Shown: positions 1 through 11,023 of the stretch, piece by piece | How the letters are laid out: the number at the start of each line of letters is the position of its first letter | Numbering within the stretch: the stretch's first letter is position 1 | Origin: Ulota crispa | Lineage: Eukaryota > Streptophyta > Bryopsida > Orthotrichales > Orthotrichaceae | Direction of reading: 5' to 3' | Length of the DNA: 64,000 bases | Assembly (NCBI GenBank): GCA_963920765.1 | Contig: OY987243.1 | Coordinates: 19,897,419-19,961,418 of the forward strand | Program-made: the position numbers and the translations under genes | Notes under the pieces: generated by a model | Database searches by the model: none | Told to the model about the DNA's origin: nothing | The model's input: only the letters and a program-made list of their open reading frames with translations

Positions 1-2
1 AC

Positions 3-841
3 ATGTCAACAGAAGACCTCGGGGCTCCTGCGTATCGTAAGTATGATGTGGAAGCTTGGATGCCAGGACTTGATCGATATGGCGAGGTGTGTGATTGAAC
101 TTGTCCCCCTCTCCTTGTCTTTTGCACTAATTCCACCGAGTTCCTTGAATCATATATCTTCTCCCAGTCAAAGCCATTCAAGTTGCAACCTGGAGTCAAT
201 GAGAACTGCCACATGCTAAGATTTACACAAGTTCCTTGGTTTCAATCTTCTCACGCAAGGCTTAAGGAATTCCAACGGTCAGAATAAGCAGTCTAGTGCG
301 TAGTGTTGGTAGCCACTGTGAAGTTTGTAATCAATTCAATACAGCTCCAGAAATTGCAAATCGACTTGTGTTATGTTCGATGTGGTCTTGGCAAGAACTA
401 AAGAATTGAAAACCAGATCTCACCATGTGCATAGGTCAGATCCTCATGTCCATGTTTTAAGGAACTTACGTTGAAAATGGCTTTCTAAGGTTTCCTCAGT
501 TTTCATTGGCATGGACATGACTAGCTTGCCACCAATTTCTGCAGATCTCAAGCGCCTCAAACTGTACAGACTACCAAAGCCGAAGGCTTAACATTCGGTA
601 CCGACCTGCTCCCGCCGCAGCAGCTCCTGTACAACCACCGCCGAAAGGCAAGAAAGGAAATACCTCGTTGCCTGCACCGCGATTTGCGCACACTCTAAAT
701 GCAACCGCATGTGCCGTTCCACGGATGATGATTGCCATTCTGGAGAGTTTCCAGCAAGAGGATGGCTCGATCATCGTTCCTGAGGTTCTAAGACCTTTCA
801 TGGGTGGCGTTGATGTCATCCGCTCCAAGGTTAGTCATTAG
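3..841 (+). CDS. Organellar (bacterial-type) seryl-tRNA synthetase, 3' end only
   Basis: Charges tRNA-Ser with serine; plant relatives of this type work in mitochondria and plastids. Two exons are seen: 3-86 (28 codons, continuing from outside the window) and 545-841, joined in phase 0 across an intron 87-544 (GTGTGT donor, TTTCTGCAG acceptor). The first exon holds [22 protein letters not shown]. The second starts [21 protein letters not shown] and ends with the motif-3 region ([19 protein letters not shown]) and the usual [10 protein letters not shown] tail, then stops at 839-841. The [10 protein letters not shown] form is the organelle/bacterial type, unlike the cytosolic LNSTLTATTR form. 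Between IRYRP and the motif-3 region lies an unusual Ala/Pro-rich insert with [14 protein letters not shown]. Start and N-terminal arm lie upstream of the window. Family identity is confident; which organelle is not shown. Confidence 0.93.
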
Positions 842-3277
842 TAGTAACAATGATTCAGTTCGATTTTAACCCTAATCCGATCTCAGACTTTTTCCATGCT
901 AAGGCTATTTGAAATCACTGGTTTAGTGTATTCTTAGCGCCTCATGGACACTGGTTGGAAATGTGTTGTGCCTTTTCCAGAGCGGAATGAATTCAAGACT
1001 CTAACTCTTACCAAAACTTGTCTTAGAAGGGGCTTTTGGTAAGAGTTCAATCCATTTTAGAAGAGACATTGGTTAGAGGTGATTTTCACCAGTGGTGTGA
1101 GGGTCTGGTTGTAATTCTACCAAGTTTTCTTTTGTTCAAGCTAGAACAACTTGAGTACAAGTGTAGCCCCTTTTTTTAGACAAAGAGTGATATTATTGCA
1201 GTTGCTCTTCTGACAAATTGGTACTTGTTCTTTATTTGTGTTATGTTAATTAGGGTCGCTTTTCACTAGGAGTCAAGGCCACGAAAACTTGGGCCCATTT
1301 TACCCAACCCCAAATGGCCTCAAGAACGGCCCCACGCGTCCATTATAGAATATAAACGTGAACCAATTCTCTTGTGTGCAAAGGCCATAAGGCCAAAAAG
1401 CTGAGAACACTGAAGTAAAATTTGAAATATTATGAGAAAGGTGATGAAAGAAGAAATCAGGATGAGATGTTGATATTTTTAATCCATCCTATGTTCATTG
1501 ACTACCTCAAAAGAATGTTCTTTATTCAAATAATCATATTTTAATAAAATATGACAATGCCCTTGGTGTCAAGAATTTTCTTCCCATTTTTGGAGAACCC
1601 AATATTTGAAGTTGAGGTTGTGTCAAACCTTGTCTTCTAAATATCAAAATGTGTTGTGATAAACTGACCTCGACTCTTAGCGTGAATGTCATGAGGTTGT
1701 TTTGAATTTGCCTAATCAATGCTTGTGGAAGTCTGTGGCTTTAGCCTCAAGTATGTTTGCTGACGAATATATTGGTCATTTTCAAGTTTCAGTTTGCTTC
1801 TTTTTTGTTTCTACCCATCCCCATTATTGGTGAGGACTACGGCTTTTTTTTTCATTTTTTAAGAAGTGCAAAAGTGGCAATTTAAAATGTTATAGTGGTA
1901 CTCCAAATTTCAACATTCATCCACATATTGGATAGAAAATATCACATTAGTACATATTACATGTCTACAATTTGGTTTTCTTTCATAATTTGGCAATTTC
2001 GTGTAGGTTCTTTATAAAATTGAAACCATTTTGGCAATTTCATCCAAGTTTTTTGGCATTTTTTTGACATTTTTTAAACAGACTATTTTTTTTGGGTGCA
2101 ATCTGGCACCAAAAAGCCAAAAAAATAGCATTGGTAGGACCCAGTCTTGCTTGTACAAAACCACCCCCACCCCTACCCCTCACATGGAAGGACACCTTTA
2201 GTTCATTGTAGATTTGTGTCTAGTTTTGTAGTTTTTTTAAGGTCTCTTTCTAATTCTAGTGGTGAATCCGTTTACCTTGGAATCCATATGCTTGGGGCTG
2301 CTTTTCCCATGGGTTGGAAAGTCATCCATTTACAATGCAAGTGTCATCAAAACACAGGGCTTCCAAGAAATGAGAAATGCACATCTAGGTTGTATGAGAG
2401 TAGCTCTAGCTGTGACTCCAACATGCTCAAAGTGGATGAAACATGCTGAGGTTCTTCTCAAAATCTTTTCTTGATATTGGGGTCTTGCTGTGTGTAGTAA
2501 GGGCCCTTCAAGCCACTATTCATTCACTATTCACTTTAAGTTTAGTGAGTTTTATCCTTTACTTTCCTTGATAAGTGGTCAACTACTTATTTATAGAGCG
2601 TGTTGGAATGCGAGACCACCTTTTTGAAGAGCATGATATGGATGGAGATCCAAGGACTTGCAGACCTGCCAAAAAATAATGAAAAACTTTGAAAGAGCCC
2701 GGACCGGTGGAGGTACTCTAACAATTGAATTCTTACTGCCTTGAACTCATGCAATCTCTGACCCTGACCAGGTAAACAGAAACTTTGGATTGGTATAAGC
2801 TTAGGTAAGTGGGTTGGTAGTGCTATAAATACACACCAACACGCAGCACTCAAATTTCATCCTCATGTACTAGTCGTGTACAACTTTGAATATTATTTTG
2901 AATATAATAAAATAGAAATGTTTATTGTTGATAGCAAAAATCTACCTTAGAAACATCCCATATGATAGCATTGTTGCTTGCTTCTGTGAGACACCAGTAT
3001 CATATATTATAATGTGTTGAAATAACACATATTTTATGGAGTATGGAATGGAGCTACTCAAAGTAGTTGAAAGCCATAGATCGGAATGAATGGGTTTGCA
3101 ACCATGCTATGTTTACTCCTGAAAGAAAGCGAAACCCTAAGGGTTTCGTCTCGGCCATGGAGTTTTACAGTAAGCAATACTCTTTCATTTGTTCAATGGA
3201 CTTTGGAAACCATCTGCAGGAACAAAAAAAAAATAAGAGAAAAAGGGGCCCGTTGTTCAGGAAGAGTTCAGAACTGA
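842..3277. other. Spacer without a recognisable gene
   Basis: AT-rich sequence between the SerRS stop and the convergent 3278 gene. Short open frames near 2147-2474 and 3067-3342 have no recognisable domain. The stretch about 2505-2615 matches, in inverted orientation, part of the Harbinger-type MITE at 45123-45436 (shared stretches such as CATTCCAACAC and ATGAATAGTGGCTTG), so it is a fragment of that family. Confidence 0.5.
2505..2615 (-). repeat. Fragment of Harbinger/Tourist-type MITE (same family as 45123)
   Basis: Reverse-complement similarity to about 45228-45330, including TAAATAAGT, AACTCACTAAACTTAA-like and ATGAATAGTGGCTTG segments. No complete GAGCATCTCC terminus is seen on either side, so the copy is partial. 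Confidence 0.6.
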
Positions 3278-5362
3278 CTAGACTTCAGTTTCTCCAAACA
3301 CGTGAGATTTCGCATATTTCACCACCCTCTCAACTGTGTTGACAGCATGCTGATTGAAGATATTCGCCTTCAAATCCTTCAGTTCCTTCTGTAATCTCTT
3401 CTGATCTTCACTTCCATTACTCTTCCGCTGAATGCACGCCTGCAGCACGAACTCGGTGGTCTTCTCTGCGTAGTGCCAACAATTGTCGTGTTGAATATCG
3501 TAGTGGGGACTCTTCTTCTTCAGTGTGGCTGTGAGCTCCAGGAGACCAATCTGGCTGCTGCATTCAATCCTCCGCAGACAACACCTGCGTTCCAAGTCCT
3601 CCGCTCCCTCGGGAATCACGCTGATGAGAATGCCGGCCTTACTGCCGTCATCATCTCCGGAGCCTACTTTTTCAGCTAAAATGTAAATTGCAGGCCTATT
3701 CGGGATCCCCGGTCGAAGCTTTAACATGAGAGAGTCGTGGTTGAGCAGCCTCTTTTTCTGCAATTACCATCACCATGGTCACACACGCGTTCGTCAGAAC
3801 ACTATCCCCCTGAGCCACAAATTAAAGCCAAAAACTTAAAAACTCAATAAAAATATATATATATTTATTTGTTGCAAACAGTCTAAGGTTTCCATACCGA
3901 CGCAATACGCGTTACTGCAGATTGAGGTCATATATTCGTTGAAATGGCGCTTTCCAAGGCGCCAAAATGGTGACCTTGAGTTCCGTTATGCTTCTAAAAA
4001 CTAGGACAGGTATGATAGATCTGACGTTCCTGAGAGTGGGTTTGGAGAAGTGCCGAGTTTCTGAAAAATCGCCGTTGTTACCTGTTACGAAGATGGATCG
4101 ATTCGAAGTGAATCTATCACGGGACTTGCACCGAGTACATCAAGGTTCCCGCTTTCGCAAATATTAAGCACTGTCGATCTCACATTTGACATACTGAATA
4201 TTCACTAAATAAGGAAGCTAAATCGATAGAATCTTGATTAAAAAAAGAAGATTAAGCAGCAACAGTCGTGTGAAAAAAGCAGTGATACAGCAGTCTTCAC
4301 GCTAGTCTAATTTCCGTCCACAATCTAAGAAAAGAAGGGTTACATATAGATTTAATGTTTAGGCTGCGCAACCTAAACCGTACCAAAGTAATGCATACCG
4401 ATTACTGCCAATTTGACAAGACTTAGATTTTATTAATATGAACCCTTAAATGTCAAATGGGACGATTTCCGTTCCCGGGAATACATGGGACGGTGTACCC
4501 ACGGTGACACCCCGGGCGTTTAAGGGTTAATTACTTGCACAACAATAAAACTCAAAATGTAGATTTTGTTAAAATGAACACCCAATATCAACTCTGTAAC
4601 TAATGTTGTTACTCTCTACACAAGGGTAGTCATTTTAGAACTTAAATATAGGAAAACCATAGAGAGTTTATTGTTGTTAATTGTTGTTGACCAAAATGAC
4701 AAACTATCTATGATCTACTTAGATTTAACCTAAATTTAAGTTCTAGAATGACCACCATGTAAAGAGAGTAACAGCATTAGATACATTATTGGTATTGGGT
4801 GCTTCTTTCTACCTTATGTTGTGCACCAAAAGTGAGAAGAGAGGAGGAGTCCAGCGACTGTTGAAATGCACAATATGCTACAGGCGGTATTAGTAAACAT
4901 GCACTGACTGTGATTATGATAAATACCACTTTCAACACTCTTTCCCTGTCCCCCTCCTTCCCGCCTCTCAAAGTCTTGACATTTATTTATTTTTCTCTTC
5001 TAGTAGGACGCATGCACCATAATTTTAATGGAATTATCGTCACTTTAGCTTGACAAGCGAAAGTGCATGTACAGTACAAGTCAGAGTTGGCGTACCTGCT
5101 GGTTTTCGTCGAAATTAGAAACCAACACTCTGCGAGATGCCAGAAGAGCGCTCTGAACCCAGGATAGCTCCGTTTGGCAGTACGAAATCGCCTCGAGCAC
5201 GAGAGCTGAGTCTTGACACAGTTCGTCGTACTCGTCCTCACCGAGCACTCCTCGAATGCGGTCGTAGATGCGTCCATGCTCCACTGCTGGCTGATCTCTC
5301 CTCACGATGCCGGCTGTGACTCCAGCAGCCTTCCGCATTCCATGGTAAAGGAGGCGGGACAT
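3278..5362 (-). CDS. Two-exon protein of unknown family, 'NCW' paralogue A
   Basis: Predicted 248 aa from exon 1 (5362-5096, 89 codons) and exon 2 (3757-3278), joined in phase 0; the donor is CAG/GTACGC and the acceptor TTGCAG. ATG at 5362 gives MSRLLYHGMRKAAG. Exon 1 carries RIRGVLGEDEYDELCQ and AISYCQTELSW. Exon 2 carries LLNHDSLMLKL, IYILAEK and SPHYDIQHDNCWHYAEK. The same block order occurs in the gene at 22100-23612 (EEEYDRLC, INYCQRRLSQL, INHDYLVLEI, FYIVAEK, DPHYSLRNANCWDYA), so these are diverged paralogues in opposite orientation. I do not recognise the family. The HY..NCW.YA signature with an invariant Cys recalls Cys/His sites of LRAT or NlpC-like folds, but that is only a suggestion. 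No signal peptide or membrane segment is evident. The intron is about 1.3 kb. Confidence 0.75.
4443..4526. mobile_element. TTAA-family MITE, very short (84 bp), inside intron of the 3278 gene
   Basis: Ends CCCTTAAATGTC and CGTTTAAGGG form inverted repeats. The right flank is TTAA; the left flank reads TGAA, one change from TTAA. Smallest member of the family seen here. Confidence 0.55.
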
Positions 5363-7571
5363 GATCGACCCTCACCCAGCAGCACCGATATCTATACTAT
5401 CCGTGACCAATGATATATTTGGCGGTCGAGAATAACTGGCGATAAATATGCGTTCACTCAGTGTCGGTGTCACACGTACTACTGGTGCAGGAATCGGTTA
5501 TCGATCTAGCACTCGATCATCCAGCTAGATATTGTTACTAGATATTACCGCGAAATGAAAACGTCAAGTATAGAAACCTTCGCAAAACTTGCAAGGACCA
5601 CTACTGCAGCACGTACTAATCGAAATATATCGTCCGAAGCTGAGGAAGTAATAACTTTGTCTACGAAAACGTGAACAATCCAGCTAGATATCTTCGTCGC
5701 CGGTAAAAAGTTGAAGACAGCTTGCAATCGTAAGAGTTAGACGTAGAAACCTTACTTCGCAATGCAGGAACATATCGATCTAATCACTTAACGCGTCACC
5801 GAGGCACCAAAATCGATCGGCTTGTTCTTGTTTCTCTAGCAAGATTGGCTGTTGGTACGAAATGGGTATTTCAAGTGAACAGGGCAAACTCGAAACCTTC
5901 GCAACAACAAGCACATCTATGACTTAGGGCCGCTTCACACTATGTGCAAAGTTCCCGCTGAAGGTCGAGATGCCGTCTATTTCCACCAATCAGATTGCAA
6001 GAAATCAAGAGTCTGGCCTTTCAACCCTTCACAGTACAAGTCAAAGTCCAAGGTTCCTCACTCTCCATGACATTATTTTTTCATTCAAAAACGGCAATCT
6101 CTCAAGAAAAGTTCAAATCAAGCAAAAATGAAGATTGAAGACCCAAATTATAGTTGAGAGGTCGTCATTTTTTTTTCATAAAATAATCAAAGGCCGACAA
6201 GATCTTCGCTATTAGATTTGGAAGGCCTAATAAATCTATGACTTTAGACTTTGGGCTTGACCTTTGGAGGCTTCACACTATGACCATTCAAGTGAGAGGT
6301 TGTGGAAGTTTATGACTTTGGACTTTGAGCTTGGCCTCTAGAGGCTTCACACTATGGCCATTCAAGTTGAGAGGCTGGGTAGTTGCAAGAAACACTTCAC
6401 AATTTTGTCTCAAACACCCTTAAAACTGGTAGCACTATGTAATACTATGAGCTTTTGAAATATATATTTTATAAATAAAATAAAATATGGACAATTTGTA
6501 AAGCACTTAAAATCAAGGTTGTTACTTCAGGCAAGTTGAGTTTGTCAGACAGCACGGATGGGCGGACAAATTAGACAACACAAGCGAACAAATTAGACCA
6601 AACAGGTGGACTAGGGCATTTTTAGGGTTTTTGACCTAAAAATGGAAAAATCAAATTATAAATTTTCATTTTTATTACGTGATATGGCTTTGAATCCACG
6701 CTTTGACTTCATGTTGGCAACAATGAGTGTCACTAGCATGTACGAAGTAAGTTTTTTTATCATTTTGGACCGTTTTTAAAGTCAACTATGAGTTGACTTC
6801 ATCGGACGGACCATGACCTCAATCGGACACTTTGGGCGTACGAGCAGGCAGGTGGATGGGCGGATAGGCAGATGGGCAGCCCAATGTAACAACCATGCTT
6901 AAAATAGCGTATTGGTGAAAATTCAGACCTAGAAAAATTTTATTCAAAAAGTTATGCTTAAAACAAAATCACCAACAAAAAGCCAATTTATTTTTTGCTT
7001 TTTAGAAAATGGTAAAATAATTCAAAAAAAGAAAATAAAAAATAGCCTTTTGAGAATCCATTAAAGACATTCACATTGTACAATTGCTTTGCTGAGGAAT
7101 TTCTTCATATTTTGCCAATGAAGGGAGATAGGATGCCCACTTTGAAATAATGTAGATACCATGGAATTTATAATTTTGCAAAACCCTTCTACAAATGCAT
7201 GTAAGCATGCTCCATAAACAACATCCTTGATTTATAGCCCTAGAAAAGCTTTTTTGGACCCAAAATAGTACTAAAAACCCCCAAAATGGCCAAGGTAGAC
7301 ACCTATTTGGGGGCTGTTCAAAAATAGTAAAATAATTTAAAAAAAACTACAAAAATTATGGAAGGTTTGCAACTATGACATGTACCTTTCTCTGAAATTT
7401 CAGCTCAAAAGAACTTGCTGCACAAAAGTTACAAACCAAAAAGCACTTGCAGGAGGTGAAGGGGACAAAAAATAGTACAAGTGATTCTTGCAATCACCTA
7501 GCTGTGGAAGCTCATTGCCAAGAATTTGGCCTTTGGACTTGACCTTTGGAAGCTTCACACTAAGGAACACG
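5363..7571. other. Spacer upstream of the 3278 gene
   Basis: No gene recognised. The first ~500 bases, promoter-proximal for the minus-strand gene, include a possible TATA-like TATAGATA on the minus strand near 5385-5400. The rest is AT-rich. A phrase resembling 'GGAGGCTTCACACTATG' recurs near 5930, 6260 and 6340 and as 'GGAAGCTTCACACTAAGG' near 7549, indicating degenerate local repeats. Confidence 0.45.
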
Positions 7572-7820
7572 TTATTTGTTAATTTGGAAAAAACGGAGGT
7601 CCCATTTTGTACCCACCTTAAACCCAAAAAGTTACATTAAACCAGATTCAAAGGTATCAAATTTTGTTTAAGCCACTAAGATTTTTTCCCTCACAAATTC
7701 CTCCTCTCAAGTAAGGACACGTGGACCGGTTTTAGGAATACTCCTGAAAGTTAGCTAGCCTAAAACCTTCAGAAATCCGAAAGTCCCACTTTGTAAGCAA
7801 ATTCCCAAATTAACAAATAA
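7572..7820. mobile_element. MITE with TTATTTGTTAATTTGG inverted termini
   Basis: The left end TTATTTGTTAATTTGG is matched by the right end CCAAATTAACAAATAA. Subterminal GGAGGTCCCATTTTGTACC on the left mirrors AAAGTCCCACTTTGTA on the right. The same subterminal phrases occur in the elements at 54993 and 62891, so these are one diverged MITE group. No coding sequence; target duplication not clear. Confidence 0.7.
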
Positions 7821-8064
7821 TGCATTAAGACTTAAGGGCGGCCAAAGGTGTTAGAAACAATATTCATTACCAATTTTAGCCCATTTCTTTGGCCTCTCAA
7901 CAAAATTTGGCCACTCAATCCCATAGCCTCTCAACTTGATCGGCCATAGTGATATGCGTGCATCATGTGCCTATCCTGCGAAAGGGATTCCCAGAATATG
8001 ATTTCTTCAAATTTTGCATGCACTACAAGATCACCAACACAAGACTAGCACAAGAAAATTGTTT

Positions 8065-8219
8065 GGATTTACTAGGTAGTAAACTCACTACCATCACCAC
8101 ATCTCCAGTAAAATCGGTATAATTACCACTCTACAATTATTCCTTTCCAAGTGGTAAATGTACTAGCTTTACAAGTTTAGGATGGGGTGATGGTAGTGAG
8201 TTCACTACCTAGTAAACCC
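8065..8219. mobile_element. Short palindromic MITE (155 bp)
   Basis: Inverted termini of about 30 bp: GGATTTACTAGGTAGTAAAC on the left and GTTCACTACCTAGTAAACCC on the right, with TCACTACCATCACC continuing the stem. No target duplication was identified. Confidence 0.7.
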
Positions 8220-8577
8220 ATATAATGTCCTTGTGCAGGTCGGAGCTAGCTCTGTAAGCAGCCCAAGCATCAAACTGCGCACATATTTAGAAGGAAACAA
8301 TGCGGAGGTGACTGAGTTGTTTCGTAAACGCAGGGCCTGCCTCCATCTTTCCCCGAACCCTTCGTTTTCTTCAAGTGGACCCCGGGTGAAAATTTCAGCG
8401 TTTTTACTTGGGGATTAAATGCTGGGGTTTAGAAATTTATCATGGTAAGTTGAATTGGGGTTTTTGAACACATATTCAGATCCAGAGACTCTCAATTAGA
8501 CTACCAAGACTAAACTAGGCGAATATGAATAACTAGTCTACACAGTTGGGACAAGCTTTTACTATTTTTCTTATTAA

Positions 8578-8803
8578 CACTTAAACGACCAAAAGGCCCT
8601 TTGCGACCAGTACAATACAAGGTATTTTTCTTGTGTTTGGAATGGATCCACACCTCTACTACATTTGAGACCAACACAGAAGTTGGAGAATAGATCAATA
8701 TGGTTCTAGTGAGCTACTTGAGATCTCAAATTAAAACTTCTTACTGGTAGCAAATATTGATTATACGGCAGCATATATACTATGCCCTATGGTCATTCAA
8801 GGG
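8578..8803. mobile_element. TTAA-family MITE, ~226 bp subfamily
   Basis: Flanked by TTAA on both sides (8574-8577, 8804-8807). Ends CACTTAAACGACCA and TGGTCATTCAAGGG are imperfect inverted repeats. The interior is a close relative of the element at 16434-16660, sharing TACAAGGTATTTTTCTTG, GTTCTAGTGAGCTACTTGAG and AAACTTCTTACTGGTAGCAA. Confidence 0.8.
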
Positions 8804-9050
8804 TTAATGTAATAGATGGAGCATTTCTACTTTGGAATCCATGACTGCAAAAAGGAAAAGAGGGGATGAGGAGAAATGGAGGCGGGCCATGCATTCACAA
8901 AAAACTCACCACCAAATTCCTTTAACTTACAACTGTGAATCATTGTGTTGAAGAGTTGTGTGCAAAAGAGTAAGTTATTCAGACAAGAGAATTAAATTCT
9001 CTTGTCACTAAATTGGGGAAACCAGATTCTCAAGTTGTACTTCACCTTAA

Positions 9051-9808
9051 CCCCTAAAGGACCAAAGAGCCCAATATGGCCAAATGGGGTTCTTGGAGGT
9101 GTAAAAGTAGACAAAAAAGGCAATATATGCTCAAGTTCTGGTCTGCCACTCAAGTCCAAATGGAGCTAAAAGTCCAACAAAACTTTTGGATCGGTTTGTT
9201 GTTCCTTGAAGCCTCTAGATTTTGCACCCAAACATTTGAATTTATTGTTTTTAATATTAAAGCTATTAGTAGGAGTGCATATAGGCATTGTACATTGCAT
9301 TGTGGATGGAGGAATTTTGGATGAGATGGGTTGGAAGCCCACACTCCCATGTATAAGGGAGAAGGTTGGTGATGTGTCACTTTTTTTCTCTCGACTGGGC
9401 AAGGTTTTTGTAGCTCTAAAGTAGTGAGCCAGCTAGATCCACTTACTTTCAATGACCGTAAGTTTTGGAGTTTTTTCCCATTTGAGGAGTTTTTTTCCAT
9501 CGAGTATAGCTAGACACGGTCTCATGGGATCAACCATTGGGTAATTTTTTTTTGGGAAAAAATCACATTAAAGTCCAAACTCCATATTGTGACTTGCTAC
9601 CCAAATTAACAAATATGAGATTCTCAACAGTGGGGATTGTGTAAATTATTTGAAATTAGACTAGCCTTAAACTTTTGTTTTATAGTTGAGTATAGAATGA
9701 CTAGTTTGGATTGTGTGAATACTTGTTCAACTTTCTAAAAATTGAGGAAATGTGTTGAAGGTTCCATATTGGAGGTATGCTAAATTTTCTTAGCAAGACG
9801 CTTAGGGG
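9051..9808. mobile_element. TTAA-family non-autonomous element (758 bp)
   Basis: TTAA at 9047-9050 and 9809-9812. Left end CCCCTAAAGGACCAAAGAG, right end ...CGCTTAGGGG. The subterminal GCCCAATATGGCC palindrome is typical of the family here. Pieces of the 7572-type MITE (AAATTAACAAATATG near 9602 and AAATCAACAAATATGG near 9879) lie in and just beyond it. No transposase. Confidence 0.75.
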
Positions 9809-9812
9809 TTAA

Positions 9813-11023
9813 ACCTAGAGCTCAATTTAAGGTGGTCACCTTAAACCTAGTTCATTCCCAAAATCAAGGTTACTTCCCAAATCAACAAATATGGCATCAT
9901 TTAGATTTTAGATTGTCTAAGAGCATCTCCACCGCATATGCAACAACAGATGTAAACGTGACTGTTGCGGGAAGGGAGAACTTATGAGTTCCACTGCATT
10001 CATGCCAAGCCTTTCCCAATATCTTTGGGAACGCTACAAGCTCTTGTTTACGCCACTCTCCAAGTCTTTTGCATTCACGCTCACAAGAGGACTCAAATAA
10101 GTTGAGGCGCGGTCATGCTTATTTCCTTTCCTGGTGCCGAAGAGAAGAAATGATGAAGTAGCGAGAGTGCGTGTGGTGGAAGAACTCCCAAAAGGACAGA
10201 GGTGGTATTAGAAGTGACCCGTGTGGTAGTCAGAGAATTCTCTGGCCGCTTTCAATGTTGCAAAATGTGGTTGAGAAGCCCTAAGGCTCGTCAAGCCTCG
10301 AGAGGCATTTAAAGTTAAAGTCTATGTTTGCACGTATTTCTGGTATAAAGGCTCGCAGCCTCACACAACTGTAGGTTTGACTTGCCACACAGCCACAAGC
10401 CACAGTGAACGTTGAAAGTCGAAAGTCAAAACTTAGATGGTACATAACATTGTTCACCGAGTTATATTCCTCCCCCTAACTGTGGAAGGATATTCCTCCC
10501 TGTATACTTGGGGGAGAGTTTAGTTATAAATTCTTGGAGCTGATTGATGCGGTGTTTATAGTTATCGAATGGCATTTGTTAGGGGATCCTCATATTGGGG
10601 GAGTAGAAGAGGACCCCCAGTGAAGGTTAACAATGTCATGTAATTGATAGAGGGTACAACGGTAATGCATTAGAAAATACAACTCGGTTTAGTGCGATTT
10701 GTGCCCCGCCACTGTCAAGGCTGGGCCACACAAGCCAGAACTGCCAATTCAAATCGGCAATTTGTAAAAAACAGGTGGCGGTTTTTACATGATTGTGAAA
10801 AAGCAGATTCTTTGACTTTCAAGGGCAAACTTTTCTAGTCTATACAAAACTGTCAGTTTTGAGAGTTCACGAACTACCATCTCAAACCTCCTACCCTAGA
10901 ATGGTGGAGAGGTTAGCTTTAGGTGAACAATAGATGAAAACTTGGAAAAGTAGATGTCTCCTAGTTTTCCAAAAATACAAGTTACTTCTCATCCGTTTCA
11001 AACTATCAGTTTTGTGGCTGTGT
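9813..11023. other. Spacer with MITE remnants
   Basis: No gene seen. TAAGAGCATCTCCACC at about 9918-9933 matches the left terminus (TAA + GAGCATCTCCACC) of a Harbinger-type MITE; I found no partner end. A G/C-richer patch around 10700-10750 (GTGCCCCGCCACTGTC, GGCTGGGCCACAC) resembles the outer end of the palindrome that follows. Confidence 0.4.

Noticed and set aside
571-828. Minus-strand 85-codon frame
   Set aside because: Antisense of the SerRS terminal exon, which matches the family in the plus direction.
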